DNA of 64,000 nt. Source: Desulfovibrio sp. (GTDB taxonomy: Bacteria > Desulfobacterota > Desulfovibrionia > Desulfovibrionales > Desulfovibrionaceae). Below the pieces are notes generated by a model. It was not told where the DNA came from, ran no database searches, and was given only the letters and a program-made list of their open reading frames with translations. The position numbers and the translations under genes were made by a program. Every line of letters begins with the position of its first letter. Position 1 is the stretch's first letter. Positions 45,271 through 54,456 of the stretch are shown here, piece after piece. The stretch is taken from NCBI RefSeq assembly GCF_009712225.1, contig NZ_WASP01000010.1, positions 215,884 through 279,883 on the forward strand. The letters are read 5' to 3'.

Positions 45271-46081
45271 CAACAATATACCTTTCTGTAAGAGCAAATA
45301 CGTACCACCCCATAACCAACAATCCCAAGGTCAGCCCGATGCTCAAATATAGCAGCATGGTGATTTCAGTTTGCTGGCCAATGAATATCCAGCGCGCCCA
45401 TGCAATCACCCAATACATTGGGTTTAGTTGCAATATCCAGCTCAAAGAGGATGGGACCAGCGTGGGAGGATAAATTACTGGGGTAATATACATTGCCAAC
45501 TGTATGATATAGTTGAGCGGGACATTTAAATCGCGAAATTTTACTGAGGGGCCAGCGAAGATGAGACCTACTGATAGCCCGCACAGCAATATGACCACTA
45601 AAAGAAAAGGAATGTATATGAGGCGCCCCCAGTAGACATAACCATTACAAAGGTTAAAAATAAATAGTATTATCAGCGAGATGCAGGCATCAATCCCAGC
45701 GCGTCCCAAGTTTACTCCAGGCAAAATTATGCGGGGAAAGTAGACTTTGGAAACAATGCCAATGTGCTCCTGAAGTGATGAGGCGGTTGCAAGGCAGGAG
45801 TTCTGAAATATTCCCCAGGTAATCATGCCTGTAAAAGCAAATACAGCGTATGGGTAACCATCGCCGGAGACCTGTAATATCTGGCCGAACAGAATCCAAA
45901 ACACCAACAAGCTACCCAATGGGTTGAGCACAGCCCACGCGACCCCAAGCGCCGATTGCTGATATCTGGACAAAAACTGTCGGCGCAGAAGCATAAAGAA
46001 AACCTCACGCGCCCGGTGTATGCCTTTGATGTCTGGAATCCACCAACCTGAGCCAGAACTTTGTCTTACGGTCTCTTCCAC
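45260..46081 (-). CDS. wzm: Wzm-type permease of glycan ABC exporter
   Basis: A 273-residue ABC-2 type transporter. After an N-terminal cytoplasmic region, six hydrophobic segments follow (for example LNPLGSLLVFWILFGQIL, MITWGIFQNSC and the LNPMYWVIAWARWIFIG block typical of Wzm and TagG). With Wzt it exports the finished lipid-linked glycan to the periplasm. Confidence 0.92.
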   Translation of the reverse strand: MEETVRQSSGSGWWIPDIKGIHRAREVFFMLLRRQFLSRYQQSALGVAWAVLNPLGSLLVFWILFGQILQVSGDGYPYAVFAFTGMITWGIFQNSCLATASSLQEHIGIVSKVYFPRIILPGVNLGRAGIDACISLIILFIFNLCNGYVYWGRLIYIPFLLVVILLCGLSVGLIFAGPSVKFRDLNVPLNYIIQLAMYITPVIYPPTLVPSSLSWILQLNPMYWVIAWARWIFIGQQTEITMLLYLSIGLTLGLLVMGWYVFALTERYIVDVQ

Positions 46082-46352
46082 ATTTACTCCTAAAACAAAT
46101 ACAAAACTGCCATCATTAGCAGAGGTAATGCAGCCTTATTAATTGAGTACGTTGGGAGGAAAAACAGGTCTCTCCCGATATGGCTCGCTAAAAATGAGCT
46201 TGAGGCTGTCATACGCCCTGACACGACTGAACCTGCCCAGATGACTGGCGTACTGAATCTTTTTGTCCTGGAATTTGAGGCAAAGCATCCCCACCTAGAG
46301 ATGTCCGCCGTACCATTTGAAACAGCCCTCGGAGTTTTGCAGGGCACACCGA
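46082..46352. other. Gap between wzm and the glycosyltransferase
   Basis: A 271-base gap with no convincing gene. The minus-strand frame at 46090-46431 lacks a family match and overlaps the glycosyltransferase 3' end in another frame. It may hold the wzm promoter or be the worn-out 3' end of a longer glycosyltransferase. Confidence 0.4.
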
Positions 46353-47324
46353 TTATGGACAGCATACCCGCCGCCAGAACATTCTCAAGGCGGCAAAAAC
46401 AATGCTTAACCCCACGGTGGGCAATGCCCATGGGTGATGCTTGGCAGTAAGCAGGATACGACTTCTCGTTAAATAGTAGAGCGACTTCAGATTTGCCTGC
46501 TTGCTGTAGAATCCAGTGGTGAGGCCTTCGTTGTGATGGACAATGGCGTCTGCCGCGTAGGCAAGGTCAAAGGCCCCGTTTGCAGCGTACGCCCAGTCTT
46601 GCTCTTCACAATACAAAAAATACCGCTCATCCATAAGGCCCACAGTTTCTATGAAAGCCCTACTGACCATCACGCTGGCGCCATAGATAAAATTAATTCT
46701 TTTTTCAACAGCATCAGAAGTGTCAGCCAACGCTTCTGATACGGTAAATTTGTATCCGTCAAGATAGGACAACCCGGTCCACGGAGTTGTTCTTCCTCCA
46801 CCTCTGCATTGCACCGTATTTGTGCCACGATATATGATGAGCGAGCCGCACAGCCCCGGCCGTTTTTTAGAAAAAAGGCGCTTTTGCATCGCCTCAAGGG
46901 CATATTTTTCTACCACCGTATCATTATTCAAGATCCAGACCGCCTCAGCTCCACACTGCAGCAGCAGTCGTATGCCCGCATTGTTTCCTGCAGCATATCC
47001 TTTATTTTGTGGAAGTCTTAATAAAATGATACTGGCAGGCGGGGGCAACTCTCTGCTTTCATGGTCATAGTCAATAAAGTTGTCAAATTGCATTGCCTCA
47101 ACCTGGTGCGTAGCGCCACCAGCCTTCGCGGCAATGCTTTTCGCTCCCCATTCACGTAATTTTATAATAGATTCGTTGTTCGAGGCGTTGTCAACGATGA
47201 CAATCCAGGCCGGGGGAGTGGTGCTGGCAATAACTGATTCTAGGCAAGCTATAGTTTCTTCCCATCTTTTGTAATTAAGGATGACAGTTCCGATAGCTTT
47301 TGAAGCATTCGACACCATAGGCAT
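46353..47324 (-). CDS. Glycosyltransferase family 2 (rhamnosyltransferase-like)
   Basis: A 323-residue GT2 enzyme starting at ATG 47324 (GAGGG eight bases upstream), related to RfbN-type rhamnosyltransferases. Recognisable blocks are GTVILNYKRWEETIACLESV, IVIVDNASNNES, LPQNKGYAAGNNAGIRLLL, AVWILNNDTVVE, FIYGASVMVSRAFIE and MDERYFLYCEEQDWAYAA. There is a hydrophobic stretch near the C-terminus. It is the promoter-proximal gene of the cluster. Confidence 0.88.
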   Translation of the reverse strand: MPMVSNASKAIGTVILNYKRWEETIACLESVIASTTPPAWIVIVDNASNNESIIKLREWGAKSIAAKAGGATHQVEAMQFDNFIDYDHESRELPPPASIILLRLPQNKGYAAGNNAGIRLLLQCGAEAVWILNNDTVVEKYALEAMQKRLFSKKRPGLCGSLIIYRGTNTVQCRGGGRTTPWTGLSYLDGYKFTVSEALADTSDAVEKRINFIYGASVMVSRAFIETVGLMDERYFLYCEEQDWAYAANGAFDLAYAADAIVHHNEGLTTGFYSKQANLKSLYYLTRSRILLTAKHHPWALPTVGLSIVFAALRMFWRRVCCP

Positions 47325-47650
47325 AAAACGTCCCTCGTATCCCATTTCTCATAAATTTGAGTACTGACAATATAATTTGATTACCGGTTACTTCTCCAAA
47401 TGAAATGTGTCAACAAGCTGCTCGGCCGCTAGATGGCATCCTCAAATCATTTTAGCCTGCGCTGAGGCCCCACCAGTTACTTTCCCCATTCGCGGCAATG
47501 ATTGCGGTATGTTACGCTCCATATTCCTGTGAATGACTCCCTTGTCATGCTCCAGGACAGTATCTACCAAGCCAGCGAAACACATCAACCAATCCGAGAT
47601 GAAGCCGAGCGCTTGACACAAATTATTTTTTAATGAACGATAAATAAAAA
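47325..47650. promoter_or_regulatory. Divergent promoter region between glycan cluster and stress operon
   Basis: A 326-bp gap between the leftward glycan cluster and the rightward rhodanese operon. TTGACA at 47613-47618 is a good -35 element, but the -10 (AACGAT at 17 bp or ATAAAT at 21 bp) is poor. The A+T-rich TTTTTTAATGAACGATAAA that follows could hold an operator for the TetR regulator of the operon. No gene is seen here. Confidence 0.3.
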
Positions 47651-48082
47651 ATGGAGAGCAACTTGAAAATTCACCACCATTCCCTGAAATACACTGCGAC
47701 TGCCATTCTTCTGGCGTGCTTTTTTGCATTCCAGCCATTGGCAGTGGGGGCACAGATGCCCGAAGCCGGAAAAGTAAACGCATTCCTGGGGAAAAGCCTC
47801 ATTGACGATTTTGGAAAGCACCTTCTGGTTATTGATGTGAGAACGGCAGAAGAACTTGGTCAAGGTCATATCCCCGGGGCAATCAATATTCCCATAGAAG
47901 ATCTTGCCCAAAGGTCTGCGGAGATCCCCCCGAATGTTCCAACACTTCTGGTCTGCCGTACGGGAAGACGTGCCGAAGCCGCATACTTGATGCTGCAAAA
48001 ATCCGAGCTGCAGCATGCTCAACTTTGGTACCTCGCCGCAACTCCTGTTTACGGAAAAAATGGAACATTTACCTTTAAATAG
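47651..48082 (+). CDS. Exported rhodanese-domain protein
   Basis: A 143-residue protein with a signal peptide (hydrophobic YTATAILLACFFAFQPLAVGA, cleaved near GA-QM). A single rhodanese domain follows: VIDVRTAEELGQGHIPGAINIP, then VPTLLVCRTGRRA, where the cysteine of CRTGRR is the active-site persulfide residue. The start may be ATG 47651 or TTG 47663; GGAGAG precedes the TTG, making the TTG plausible. It would carry sulfane sulfur or handle thiol stress in the periplasm. It opens a five-gene stress operon. Confidence 0.88.
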   Translation: MESNLKIHHHSLKYTATAILLACFFAFQPLAVGAQMPEAGKVNAFLGKSLIDDFGKHLLVIDVRTAEELGQGHIPGAINIPIEDLAQRSAEIPPNVPTLLVCRTGRRAEAAYLMLQKSELQHAQLWYLAATPVYGKNGTFTFK

Positions 48083-48151
48083 GTGAGATCATCCCCATCA
48101 GCGTGTGTACATTCAACATACCAATAAAACTGCTTTTCTGGAGAATATACT

Positions 48152-48715
48152 GTGCAAAAAATATTTGAAGCCATGTCACGAATGAATTCCGTTGCTGTCA
48201 CCATGGCAAGAATTGGCATGATCATTGTTTTATTATGGATTGGAGGGCTAAAAATTGTTCCCTATGAAGCCGATGGCATTGTTCCATTTGTTGCAAGCAG
48301 CCCATTCATGAGCTTCCTGATGGATGCTCCTGGCGAATATAAAAGTCATATGAATCCCGAAGGCAAGCTGGTTCCGGAAAACAGGGCATGGCACATGCAA
48401 CATGGAACCTACACAGCCTCCTACATTATCGGCGCAATAATCGTTACCTTGGGGTTAACACTATGCCTGCATCCGCTGCTGCCGCAGGTGGCCGCCATCG
48501 GCAGCGCACTGATTGTGGGCATGTCCTTTGTAACTTTGTCTTTTTTGATTACAACCCCGGAATCATGGGTACCAGCTTTGGGTGATATTGAGCACGGATT
48601 TCCATATTTGAGCGGAAGAGGCAGACTTGTTATCAAGGACGTGATCATGATGGGGGCGGCAGCCGTTACAATGGTGGACTCCGCAAAGGCATATCTCAAG
48701 CAACAACAAGCCTGA
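48152..48715 (+). CDS. RclC-like DUF417 (YkgB) membrane protein
   Basis: A 187-residue inner-membrane protein of the DUF417/YkgB family (E. coli RclC, part of the reactive-chlorine response). It starts at GTG 48152 with GGAG upstream. It has four hydrophobic segments, and the conserved IVLLWIGGLKIVPYEADGI and FLITTPESW patches are visible. In E. coli rclC is induced by hypochlorous acid. The other genes here (rhodanese, DUF302, TehA) are compatible with a similar oxidant-defence operon. Confidence 0.88.
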   Translation: MQKIFEAMSRMNSVAVTMARIGMIIVLLWIGGLKIVPYEADGIVPFVASSPFMSFLMDAPGEYKSHMNPEGKLVPENRAWHMQHGTYTASYIIGAIIVTLGLTLCLHPLLPQVAAIGSALIVGMSFVTLSFLITTPESWVPALGDIEHGFPYLSGRGRLVIKDVIMMGAAAVTMVDSAKAYLKQQQA

Positions 48716-48874
48716 ATGAATACGTAACACTATGCCCTTGCTGCTCATCTGGATTTTACTGAACAAGCAGGGCATAGATACAAGAGAGGGCCATACTCTT
48801 TCGAAAAAAATTTGACCACGGTAAAACACGCATCCTGCCCGTCAGGATGCCCCAATATTGCAAAGGAACAGAGC

Positions 48875-49324
48875 ATGAATACCGAAAACCGCCCCTTCCC
48901 TCAGCCAGCTTCGCAAGAGGTAGACATGAAAAACATTGTCGGCCTTCATACCGTGAGAGCGACGTCGGATGCATCCACAGTGCAAAGGCGCCTGGAAAAC
49001 TGGCTTGCAGAAAAAAATATCCAGATTTTCTACGTTGTGGACCATGCGGCCAACGCCACAGCGCACGATCTTTTCCAGCTTCCTGCATGGGTAACCTTCT
49101 TTGGAAACCCTGCCGTCGGCACCCCACTCATGGTGGAAAACCCCCTTATGTCTTTGGACCTGCCGCTCAAGGTACTTGTGCATGAAGATGCCTCCGGGGC
49201 GGCATGGTTGACCTACCATGATCCTGCGCAACAGGGTGCGGCACTGGGGATAAAGCCCGATCACCCCAGTCTGAAAAAAATGGAAACCCTGCTGAAGACC
49301 CTGGCACAGGCTGTAACGGTATAA
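48875..49324 (+). CDS. DUF302-family protein
   Basis: A DUF302 domain protein of 149 residues. The ATG at 48875 has GGAA upstream; ATG 48926 (GAGG upstream, 132 residues) is equally good and coincides with the start of the conserved domain. The domain shows IQIFYVVDHAANA, FGNPAVGTPLM, LDLPLKVLVHEDASGAAWLTYHDP and ends soon after. DUF302 proteins are small, of unknown biochemical role, and often found with redox-stress genes. Confidence 0.85.
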   Translation: MNTENRPFPQPASQEVDMKNIVGLHTVRATSDASTVQRRLENWLAEKNIQIFYVVDHAANATAHDLFQLPAWVTFFGNPAVGTPLMVENPLMSLDLPLKVLVHEDASGAAWLTYHDPAQQGAALGIKPDHPSLKKMETLLKTLAQAVTV

Positions 49325-49366
49325 CCCCGCAAATTATGCAACCATGCCGGAATCAAGAGGTATTAC

Positions 49367-49993
49367 ATGGGTAGGGCTCCTGGTTACGATAAAGAAGTTT
49401 TGCTGAAAAAGCTCACCGACTGCTTTTGGGAATATGGGCATTCTGCCCCTGTGAGTTTTTTGGTTGAGCAGGCTGGTGTTAATGCGGCCAGCCTGTACGC
49501 CGCTTTTGGAAGTAAAAAGGGCATGATCCATGCCACCATAAAAGATTACGCCCGTGAAGCATGCACTGAAGTAACCGAGCTTCTGGGAAAAAACAGTCCT
49601 GGCCGCGAGCAGATACGATATTTTCTTCAAACCTTGCTGGATACAGGGCTGGCTGATCCCAAGTCCAGGGGATGTTTTCTTGTTAACAGCATACTTGAAG
49701 CACATTCCGATGATCCAGAGATCGGGACGATTCTTAATACCTGTATGAATGACCTGCGGGCAATTTTTCAAAAGCACCTTACCCTTGCAAAAGATTTGCG
49801 CCCAGGCATCACTGCGGCAGAGGCGGCGTTATTTCTTCAGGTACAGGTATGGGGCCTCAAGATGATGGTCAAAATGGGATTACCCGCGGAATCTGGGCAA
49901 ACCATTATTGAACAGACGCTTTGCAGGTTGTTTGCTGATAAACCCGAAATTCAAAAAAGAACCAGCCAAAACCGGCACGGTGTGGGCAGATAA
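49367..49993 (+). CDS. TetR-family transcriptional regulator
   Basis: A 208-residue TetR/AcrR-type repressor. The N-terminal helix-turn-helix (residues about 13-55) reads LLKKLTDCFWEYGHSAPVSF then VEQAGVNAASLYAAFGSKKG, typical of the family. The C-terminal ligand domain resembles the TetR_C group that has SRGCFLVN. The ribosome-binding site is AGAGG. It sits inside the operon directly before tehA (one base between stop and start) and probably represses this operon in the absence of an oxidant or toxic anion. Confidence 0.88.
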   Translation: MGRAPGYDKEVLLKKLTDCFWEYGHSAPVSFLVEQAGVNAASLYAAFGSKKGMIHATIKDYAREACTEVTELLGKNSPGREQIRYFLQTLLDTGLADPKSRGCFLVNSILEAHSDDPEIGTILNTCMNDLRAIFQKHLTLAKDLRPGITAAEAALFLQVQVWGLKMMVKMGLPAESGQTIIEQTLCRLFADKPEIQKRTSQNRHGVGR

Positions 49994-49994
49994 T

Positions 49995-50962
49995 ATGCTT
50001 AAACGTATTTCACCTGTCCCCGTTAACTACTTTGCCATTGTTCTTGGCATGTTGAGCTTTGGCCTGTCCTGGCGCTATGGCTCAAGTGTCGGGCTTCTAC
50101 CGGCATGGCCTGGGCATGCCCTGCTTCTGATTGGTGCAATTTTGTGGTTCTTTTTGCTCTGCACATACATTTATAAATGGGTATGCCAGAAAAAGGCTGC
50201 TCTTGAAGAACTACACCATGTCATCCAATGCTGCTTCATAAGCCTGATCCCTATAACCACGCTGTTGATGGGCATTACCGTCTTGCCATATTCCAGAGCT
50301 CTCGCATGGCTACTGCTCGCAGCTGGAATAATCGGACAGCTGGGTTTTGCCGCTTATCGAGGGGGAGGACTGTGGCGCGGCACACATGTGGCTGAAGCAA
50401 CAACGCCCATCATCTATTTACCAGCGGTTGCCGCCAACTTTGTTTGCGCATCAGCAATGAGCGCCACAGGGCACCTGCAATGGGGAACATTGTTTTTGGG
50501 CGCAGGCATGCTCTCCTGGCTAAGCCTGGAGGCAGCAATACTGCACAGGTTAAGAACCATGCAAACGCTTGCAGCGGCTGCGCGCCCGGTGATCGGCATC
50601 CAGCTGGCCCCTGCTTTTGTCGGCTGCGCTGCCTACCTGTCGATAGACGGGGGGGAGTTGACGTAATTGCCCTGGCGCTGATCGGTTATGGCATTCTGCA
50701 GGCCATTTTTTTAGTCAGGCTTTTGCCGTGGGCGCTTGAGGGAGGCTTTACACCATCATTTTGGGCTTTTTCGTTTGGCCTGGCATCGATGGCGGGCTGT
50801 GGTCTTCGTATGATAGCATTCTACAGCAATACCGGAGAGAAAGGCCTGCTACTTCTTGGCTGGAGTCTTTTTGGTATTGGGACCTTCTGCATTGTGGCCC
50901 TCATAGCATTTACCCTCTTGTTTTTTATAAAAAAACTACAAAAACATAACGCTGATGCGTAA
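49995..50962 (+). pseudogene. tehA: TehA-like channel gene interrupted by a frameshift
   Basis: The gene is readable as TehA from ATG 49995 (VNYFAIVLGMLSFGLSWRY, TPIIYLPAVAANFV, GTLFLGAGMLSWLSLEAAILHR) up to LSIDGGELT and a TAA at 50664-50666. The natural continuation, VDVIALALIGYGILQ to the end, lies in another frame and ends at 50962. One extra base in the run of seven G at 50649-50655 restores a full protein of about 322 residues. The left-edge paralogue has GGAGGGGAAATT at this point and reads through. It is either a switchable or sequencing-level lesion, or a dead gene. Confidence 0.85.
50649..50655. repeat. Homopolymer G7 in tehA
   Basis: A run of seven G interrupts the tehA frame one codon before a GAGTTGACGTAA stop. 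G8 would open the frame through the C-terminal half. Slipped-strand mispairing at such runs is a classic on/off switch, but a sequencing or assembly error cannot be excluded. Confidence 0.7.
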
Positions 50963-51207
50963 AAATGTTCCCCCTCCCGTGCTGGCACCAGTGCACTGCA
51001 AACCACATTTGAACCCACAGGGGCGCGTGTACATTGCGGGCAGGGTCGGAAGCGTCTCCCATTTGCGAACCACAGTAAAAGAATCTCTTCCGATAAAATC
51101 ACTTTACCCGCGTGCATGCCATGCCAGCACGTTACAGCGCGATCGCCGTATACAGGGTAGCGGACACCACCCGGTCGGAAGGAAGCCTTTTCGCAGAGCT
51201 GACGGCA

Positions 51208-53799
51208 TCATGGATGTATGTTTTTACGCACGAGTTTGTACACTTCAAACCATCCAACACTTGCCAGACCGGCCAGCAGGCAAAAGCCGAATTCTTTTGG
51301 TTGCAGCGCATTCAAGTGCAGAAGAGTGCGGAGCACCGGGACATTGAGCACAAGAACCAGCATCACCGCCGCTCCTCCCAGTATCCACCACAGTACTGCG
51401 TTTGGCTCCCTGAACATGGTGACAATCGTGCGGTTCCACGAGCGGTTGGTCATTATCAGCGCCAAATTTGCAAAAACCAGCGTGGCAAAGACAAAGGATC
51501 GTCTGGAATCATCCAGCGGTTGCCCCTGCATGCCAGCCACCCAGAACATAAAAAATATGGAGGCCAGTACAAAGACTCCCTGCATCAGGCTGATGCTTAC
51601 CACGCGCGCATTAAAGAGCTGCTCGTCCGGCTTTCGTGGTGGTCGAAGCATAACGTCCTTTTCAGCGCCTTCAGACTCGAAAATAAGCGAACAGGCCGGA
51701 TCAATGATGAGTTCAAGAAAAACGATGTGGACAGGCAACAGCATGAGCGGCAAGTCGGCAACGAATACCGGGGCCATCGAAAGACCCGCTATGGGCACGT
51801 GAATGGCCACAGTGTAGGCTACTGCCTTTTTGATATTGTCATATATGCGGCGACCCAGCCGGATGGCCTGAACAATTGAAGAAAAATCGTCATCGAGCAG
51901 TATCAGAGCCGAGGCCTCCCGTGCCACATCAGTGCCACGCCCGCCCATGGCAATGCCAATGTGCGCCGCCTTGAGGGCAGGGGCATCGTTCACACCGTCC
52001 CCGGTCATGGCCACAATCTCTCCGTTGGCCTTGAGGGAGTTTACTAGGCGTAGCTTCTGCTCCGGCACCACGCGAGCAAATACGTCAACATCCCTGATGC
52101 GCCGCGTAAGCTCCTCGTTGCTTATGGCCTCCAGATCAGAACCGGTAATGACCTTGATGCCCGCGCCGGGTAGGATGCGCAGCCCAATCTGTTTGGCAAT
52201 ACTCTGGGCAGTGGCCGGGTGGTCACCTGTAATCATGATCACCCTAATCCCCGCCCTGTAGCACTCCTGAATCGTTGCCGGAACCGTGGGACGTATGGGA
52301 TCCTCCAGACCGACGAGCCCCAGAAATTCGAAAACAAAATCATTCGGCCCATCGGGCAAAGGAGCCCGTGAATCTGCTTTGGCAGGCCAGATGGCCCGGG
52401 CAACGCCGAGCACACGCAACCCTTCGCCCGCCATTTTGCCCACCTGAGCGGCCATGGCGATTCTCTGCACCTCGTCGAGGCGGCACAGTTCTGCTATGGC
52501 TTCAGGGGCGCCTTTGGTGGCAACAACCAGATTGTCAGTGCCTGGCGCGCGCCAGACATGAGTCACGGCCAGCAACTCCGGTGACAGGGGGTAGTCGCGC
52601 ACCATTTCCCATTGCTCGTGCCAGTGTTCGGTCTTGCCCAGGTATTCGTTGCCCATCTGATGCAGGGCACGTTCCATGGGATCAAAAATTTCCTTTTTGC
52701 TGGCCAGCACCCCGTATTCCAGCAGCCAACGGAACGCCTCCGGCATTTTTGCGCCTTCGCTCGCAACAAAGCTCTGACCGCCTGCATGCAGCTGGCGCAC
52801 GGTCATCCGGTTGAGGGTGAGTGTACCGGTTTTATCCGTGCAAAGCACGGTTGCTGCTCCCAGGGTTTCTATGGCAGGCATGCGCCGGGTGAGTACGCGG
52901 CAGCGAGAAATTCGCCACGCGCCCATGGCCAGAAAGACGGTCAGTATGACGGGAAACTCCTCTGGAAGCACGGCCATGGCCATGGCTATGCCCGCCAGTA
53001 TCGCTTGCTCCCAGCTCTGCGGCGTATTGCCGCGTGTCAGGCCATAGGCCACGATGGTAACAGCGCACAGGGCTATCCCTATGAGAGCGAGCTGCTTGAT
53101 TATACGACCTGTCTCGTTCTGAAGAGGCGTCTTCGCTGGCTCAATGGACTCAAGCGCCCTGCCTATCTTGCCAAGCTCTGTATTAACCCCGGTGGCCACC
53201 ACCTCGGCCAACCCCTGCCCTCTTGTGATGAGCGAGCCCGAAAAGACTTCCGGGAGGTCGTCACCACCAGGCTTGCCTGTTCCGGCGGCATTCTGGGAGC
53301 TTGTTTTACGAACAGGCACAGACTCACCTGTCAGCAGAGATTCATCCGCCGCCACGTTGAGCGCATAGCGCAGCACCGCATCTGCGGGAACTCGGTCGCC
53401 TTCTGAAAGCAGAATCTGATCACCCCGAACCACCTCGCGTCCGGCGATACGCCGCTGCTGCCCATCGCGAATAACCAGAGCGCGCGGGCTGGAGAGGTCG
53501 CGCAATGCGTCCAGCGCGCGTTCCGTTCGCCGCTCCTGAACAATGGTGATCCCCATAACTACAAAAACGAATGCCAGCAGCATAAGTGCGTCCGACAGTT
53601 CACCCATAAGCAGGTACAGGCTGCCGCAACCCACCAGAAGCAGAAACATGGGTTCCCGCATGACCTCAAAGGCGATGGAGAGCACGCCACGCCTGGCACC
53701 CTGAGGCATTTCGTTGAAACCTTCTCTCTGTAGTCGAAGGGCGGCCTCGGCCTCGCTCAGGCCTGTGGCGCCAGATGGATCAAACTGAGTCAGCTTCAT
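51208..53799 (-). CDS. P-type cation-transporting ATPase (P2 type)
   Basis: An 863-residue P-type ATPase starting at ATG 53799 (AGGAAGG upstream). An N-terminal region carries FNEMPQGARRG, followed by transmembrane helices. LPEEFPV replaces the PEGLP of Ca2+ ATPases, then come the phosphorylation site DKTGTLT and the hinge GDGVNDAPALK. Length and order match PMCA/SERCA-like bacterial ATPases, without heavy-metal-binding domains. Six C-terminal hydrophobic segments include the AYTVAIHVPIAGLSM and LELIIDPACSLIFESEGA blocks. The ion (calcium, manganese or other) is uncertain. It stands alone and faces the tehA gene tail to tail. Confidence 0.92.
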   Translation of the reverse strand: MKLTQFDPSGATGLSEAEAALRLQREGFNEMPQGARRGVLSIAFEVMREPMFLLLVGCGSLYLLMGELSDALMLLAFVFVVMGITIVQERRTERALDALRDLSSPRALVIRDGQQRRIAGREVVRGDQILLSEGDRVPADAVLRYALNVAADESLLTGESVPVRKTSSQNAAGTGKPGGDDLPEVFSGSLITRGQGLAEVVATGVNTELGKIGRALESIEPAKTPLQNETGRIIKQLALIGIALCAVTIVAYGLTRGNTPQSWEQAILAGIAMAMAVLPEEFPVILTVFLAMGAWRISRCRVLTRRMPAIETLGAATVLCTDKTGTLTLNRMTVRQLHAGGQSFVASEGAKMPEAFRWLLEYGVLASKKEIFDPMERALHQMGNEYLGKTEHWHEQWEMVRDYPLSPELLAVTHVWRAPGTDNLVVATKGAPEAIAELCRLDEVQRIAMAAQVGKMAGEGLRVLGVARAIWPAKADSRAPLPDGPNDFVFEFLGLVGLEDPIRPTVPATIQECYRAGIRVIMITGDHPATAQSIAKQIGLRILPGAGIKVITGSDLEAISNEELTRRIRDVDVFARVVPEQKLRLVNSLKANGEIVAMTGDGVNDAPALKAAHIGIAMGGRGTDVAREASALILLDDDFSSIVQAIRLGRRIYDNIKKAVAYTVAIHVPIAGLSMAPVFVADLPLMLLPVHIVFLELIIDPACSLIFESEGAEKDVMLRPPRKPDEQLFNARVVSISLMQGVFVLASIFFMFWVAGMQGQPLDDSRRSFVFATLVFANLALIMTNRSWNRTIVTMFREPNAVLWWILGGAAVMLVLVLNVPVLRTLLHLNALQPKEFGFCLLAGLASVGWFEVYKLVRKNIHP

Positions 53800-54456
53800 G
53801 GCTAATTGCCTTCCTGAAGGTGTTTCGCGTTCACCGGGGAGCCCCTGAAGCATACCAGAAGCAGCCTCACACCCTTCTACTACCAAAAATCTAACGATAC
53901 TGTGCGATCCGGATTGTCAGGACAGGTTTTGCTGTTTTTGCACCCCGCCACCCTGTCGGTTACCTTTAACCACACATGCTCATAGCACCAGCCCGAGGAC
54001 AATCAGTCAAGGCTCTATGGAAACCTGACTGTTTGTAAAAAAATACTCATGCCCCGATTTTAGCGGGCAGCCAATGTTGGCAAAACCCCAAGGGCACCCC
54101 GGATCGGACGGCCCCGCGTCATTGCCACAGGCAACGAGCAAACAAAAAAGGGCCAACAGACCGGCGCTGACTGGCGCTGAAAACAGCAGAGAAAATTGTG
54201 GAGTAAAGACGGATGCCGCATGGCAACAGTCAGAATGCCGAAAAAAGGGCTGCCTGATGGCGGCCCTTTTGTATTTATGGAAACCAGATCATGAAACAGA
54301 CGGAACTGCGCGGAAGTCCTGTGGCATCGATCAGGCCGGGGCTGCGTATTGATCGGCGGCATGGCAAAGCCGTCCAAGCAGATTAAAACCATGGGGTTAA
54401 ATGCTGGTTCCCTCAAAACACCATGCTCCTGATGACAAACCTTGCCTCAACCCCCA
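53800..54456. other. Intergenic region with a bidirectional terminator
   Basis: No gene. The hairpin at 54243-54270 (listed separately) is the only clear element. The left part must carry the promoter of the leftward P-type ATPase, and no good -10/-35 pair stood out. Confidence 0.4.
54243..54270 (-). terminator. Bidirectional intrinsic terminator
   Basis: Stem AAAAGGGCTGCC / GGCGGCCCTTTT (one T-G pair, four-base loop) with A-run and T-run on either side, so it can terminate in both directions. It lies 190 bp behind the sigma-54 regulator gene, which it probably terminates. Confidence 0.75.

Noticed and set aside
46090..46431. 113-residue minus-strand frame between wzm and the glycosyltransferase
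   Set aside because: It overlaps the glycosyltransferase 3' end in another frame, has no family resemblance and no ribosome-binding site.
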